Positions 11,782-13,088 of a stretch of DNA of 13,088 nucleotides are shown in pieces; positions within the stretch are counted from its first letter, which is position 1, and the number at the start of each line of letters is the position of its first letter. Source of the stretch: JAJPHT01 sp035526585 (lineage in GTDB: Archaea > Thermoplasmatota > SW-10-69-26 > JACQPN01 > JAJPHT01); contig DATLCC010000050.1 in NCBI GenBank assembly GCA_035526585.1, positions 1 to 13,088 of the forward strand, in the 5' to 3' direction. The notes beneath the pieces are model-generated. The model had not been told where the DNA came from. It did no database searches and saw only the letters and a list, made by a program, of their open reading frames with translations. Both the position numbers and the translations under genes were made by a program.

Positions 11782-12767
11782 CCGCTCGCCTGCCGGTCGT
11801 AGGCCATGACCGTCCACGCGGTCGCGGTCGCCGCGGCGGCGATGCCCTTCTCGTAGTTCTCGGGGCCGCCCATGTAGTCGTACACGTACTGCGTCGTGTC
11901 GCCTGGCTTGTGGTATTCGGGGTAGTCGCCCGCGTTCCTGCCGCCCGAGAAGCGCAGCACGGGGATCCCGGCTTCGCGGAAGCTGTTCTCGTCGCTGTTG
12001 CGGTCGTTCGCGTCGAGGAGGACGACGCAGTTCGTCGCGTCCTCGCCTTCGCCCACGTCGAGGCCCGCCTTCGCGTACGCCGGCTTCACCGCCGCGAGGA
12101 TCTCCTCCGCGTGGTCCTTCCCCGGTTGCCCATAGAGCGGCCACTCGTGGCCGGGGCAGTTGATGCCCGTCATGTCGAGGCCGACGACGAGGTCGAACAC
12201 GCTGCTTTCGTCCTGCAGCGCCTGCTGCACGAACGCCTGCGAAGCGACGAGGCCGAGCTCCTCCGCATCGAAGAAGATCGCCATGAGCGTCTTGCTGTTG
12301 TTGTACCCCGCGAGGGCCCGCGCGACCTCGAGCGTCGTCGCGGTGCCGCTGCCGTCGTCGTACGCCGCGTAGATGGTGGAGGCGGTGCTATCGTAGTGCG
12401 AGAGCCAGCCGACGACGTGGTCGGGCTGCGTCGTGCCCTGCTTCACGCCGACGATCGTGCGGATGCCCGCGGCCGCGGGGGAGGCGCCCTGCGGCGTGTA
12501 GTACAGGACCCGCGCCTCGTAGCCCGCGTCCGCAAGCGCCGCCGCGATCTCCTCGGAGGCCTGGATGTTCGTGGGCGAGCCGGCGAGGCGCATCGGGTGC
12601 GCGTTCACCCACGCGTCCCACCATTCGCGCGCCCTGGCGCCATCCACCGTCGGCGGCGCGAGGCCGTCGAGCGCGGCGGCAGCGGGGTCCGGCGCCGGAT
12701 CCGAAGGGGCGGGCGTGACGCAGCCGAGGACCAGGGTGGTGAGGAGCGCGACGAGCAGCGGGCGCAC
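11778..12767 (-). CDS. M28-family metallopeptidase lipoprotein (copy 2)
   Basis: A 329-residue paralogue of the downstream gene, with the same order of motifs: His124 and Asp126 (LSHYDS), Asp137 (AAYDDGSG), Glu169 and Glu170 (FFDAEE), Asp198 (GLDMTG) and His286 (YHKPGD). The strings GINCPGHEWP, NSKTLM and GGPENYE occur in both copies, marking a recent tandem duplication. The proposed start is GTG at 12765-12767, which yields a signal peptide with lipobox (LVLGC, Cys16) of the same length as copy 1. No well-placed TATA box or Shine-Dalgarno element supports it; CAAGTATC at 12787-12794 is only 23 nt upstream. The frame stays open far upstream, but that part is Arg-rich and unlikely to be coding. 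It is the first gene of the two-gene operon. Confidence 0.92.
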   Translation of the reverse strand: MRPLLVALLTTLVLGCVTPAPSDPAPDPAAAALDGLAPPTVDGARAREWWDAWVNAHPMRLAGSPTNIQASEEIAAALADAGYEARVLYYTPQGASPAAAGIRTIVGVKQGTTQPDHVVGWLSHYDSTASTIYAAYDDGSGTATTLEVARALAGYNNSKTLMAIFFDAEELGLVASQAFVQQALQDESSVFDLVVGLDMTGINCPGHEWPLYGQPGKDHAEEILAAVKPAYAKAGLDVGEGEDATNCVVLLDANDRNSDENSFREAGIPVLRFSGGRNAGDYPEYHKPGDTTQYVYDYMGGPENYEKGIAAAATATAWTVMAYDRQASG

Positions 12768-12931
12768 GCGGCGCAAGTCCCGCGGCGATACTTGGCGTTT
12801 GTTGCGCTTCCGGCCGGGAACTCGGAGCCTGCGGTCCTCACGAAGCGTCGGAGCGGTCTGGAACCACCTCCGTGCCTGCTCTTTCTGGCTCCGTGCTCCA
12901 CGTCGGATGAGAGGTCGTGGCCGAGGGCGGA
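12768..12931. other. Spacer with CACGGAG words
   Basis: A 164-nt spacer between the beta-helix gene and the M28 operon, both on the minus strand. It contains CACGGAG twice on the minus strand (near 12868 and 12890), within GCACGGAGCCAGAAAG and GGCACGGAGG. This resembles the plus-strand CCACAAAGGGCCACGGAG at 7820-7837. No gene or strong hairpin was seen. Confidence 0.4.
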
Positions 12932-13088
12932 TCAGAGTCCGGGCGCAGGCCCGGTCGTGGTCATCGCGGCGTCGCTGAACCAGGGGAGGAACCGCACGCC
13001 GGGCGTGACGCCGTTCTGGAAGGCGCCGATCGTGTCGGCGATCTCGATGCGCGGGCCGCCTGCGTCGCCCCACCAGTTGTGCGTCGCG
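12932..13088 (-). CDS. Parallel beta-helix repeat protein, C-terminal end (partial)
   Basis: The last 51 residues and the stop codon of a gene that enters from beyond the right edge. The segment THNWWGDAGGP near its start matches the terminal rung motif (NWWGDxxGP) of right-handed parallel beta-helix proteins, such as the NosD/pectate-lyase-like group often found as secreted or surface proteins. It is followed by GVTPGVRFLPWFSDA, the usual capping segment of such proteins. Most of the protein, including any signal peptide or catalytic rungs, lies outside the window, so enzymatic and binding roles cannot be separated. It lies upstream of the M28 lipoprotein operon on the same strand, which fits an extracellular polymer- or peptide-degrading neighbourhood. 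Inference is limited by truncation. Confidence 0.75.
   Translation of the reverse strand, partial: ATHNWWGDAGGPRIEIADTIGAFQNGVTPGVRFLPWFSDAAMTTTGPAPGL

Overview
The window looks like chromosome from a high-GC archaeon, about two-thirds G+C by eye. The evidence is a set of archaeal hallmark genes: transcription factor E (TFE alpha), the tRNA C56 2'-O-methyltransferase Trm56, the HTH-fused CTP-dependent riboflavin kinase RbkR, a NOG1-type GTPase, and an RNase P RNA of archaeal type A. Many start codons sit 27-29 nt downstream of a TTTAAG/CTTAAC-like TATA element, the layout of leaderless archaeal transcripts. The closest guess is an uncultured, high-GC euryarchaeal lineage of Thermoplasmatota type. 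That placement is inference; only the archaeal assignment is firm. No integrase, transposase, CRISPR array or tRNA was seen.

Layout from left to right. 1-382: non-coding, with a hexamer repeat at the edge and several hairpins. 383-1294 (-): cyanophycinase-like S51 peptidase. 1402-2031 (+): MEDS-domain sensor-like protein, divergent from the peptidase. 2044-2565 (-): TFE with a degenerate zinc ribbon. 2805-3362 (-): Trm56. 3477-3968 (-): winged-helix regulator of unknown role. 4009-4710 (-): RbkR. 4711-4920: divergent spacer with a long GA/CT hairpin. 4921-5973 (+): NOG1. 6159-6950 and 6960-7802 (+): a two-gene operon of an atypical SDR and an FAH-family hydrolase. 7877-8677 (-): LarE-type sulfur transferase. 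8703-9152 (-): lipoprotein. 9177-9452 (-): small hypothetical protein. About 9669-10070 (+): RNase P RNA. 10400-10645 (+): KGG-repeat stress-type protein. 10732-11781 and 11778-12767 (-): tandem paralogous M28 metallopeptidase lipoproteins sharing an ATGA overlap. 12932-13088 (-): C-terminal end of a parallel beta-helix protein that runs off the window.

Functionally this is a mosaic. The middle holds information-processing housekeeping (TFE, Trm56, NOG1, RNase P RNA) and riboflavin control. The flanks are accessory: surface lipoproteins, extracellular peptidases and a beta-helix protein that together suggest peptide or polymer scavenging at the cell surface. The two recurring structural themes are the uniform leaderless promoters and a set of long GC-rich inverted repeats between genes, some with closely related arm sequences. 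No clearly new multi-gene system is evident. The most unusual items are the inverted-repeat families, the TFE that lacks part of its zinc site, the SDR without its YxxxK pair, and the duplicated M28 operon.
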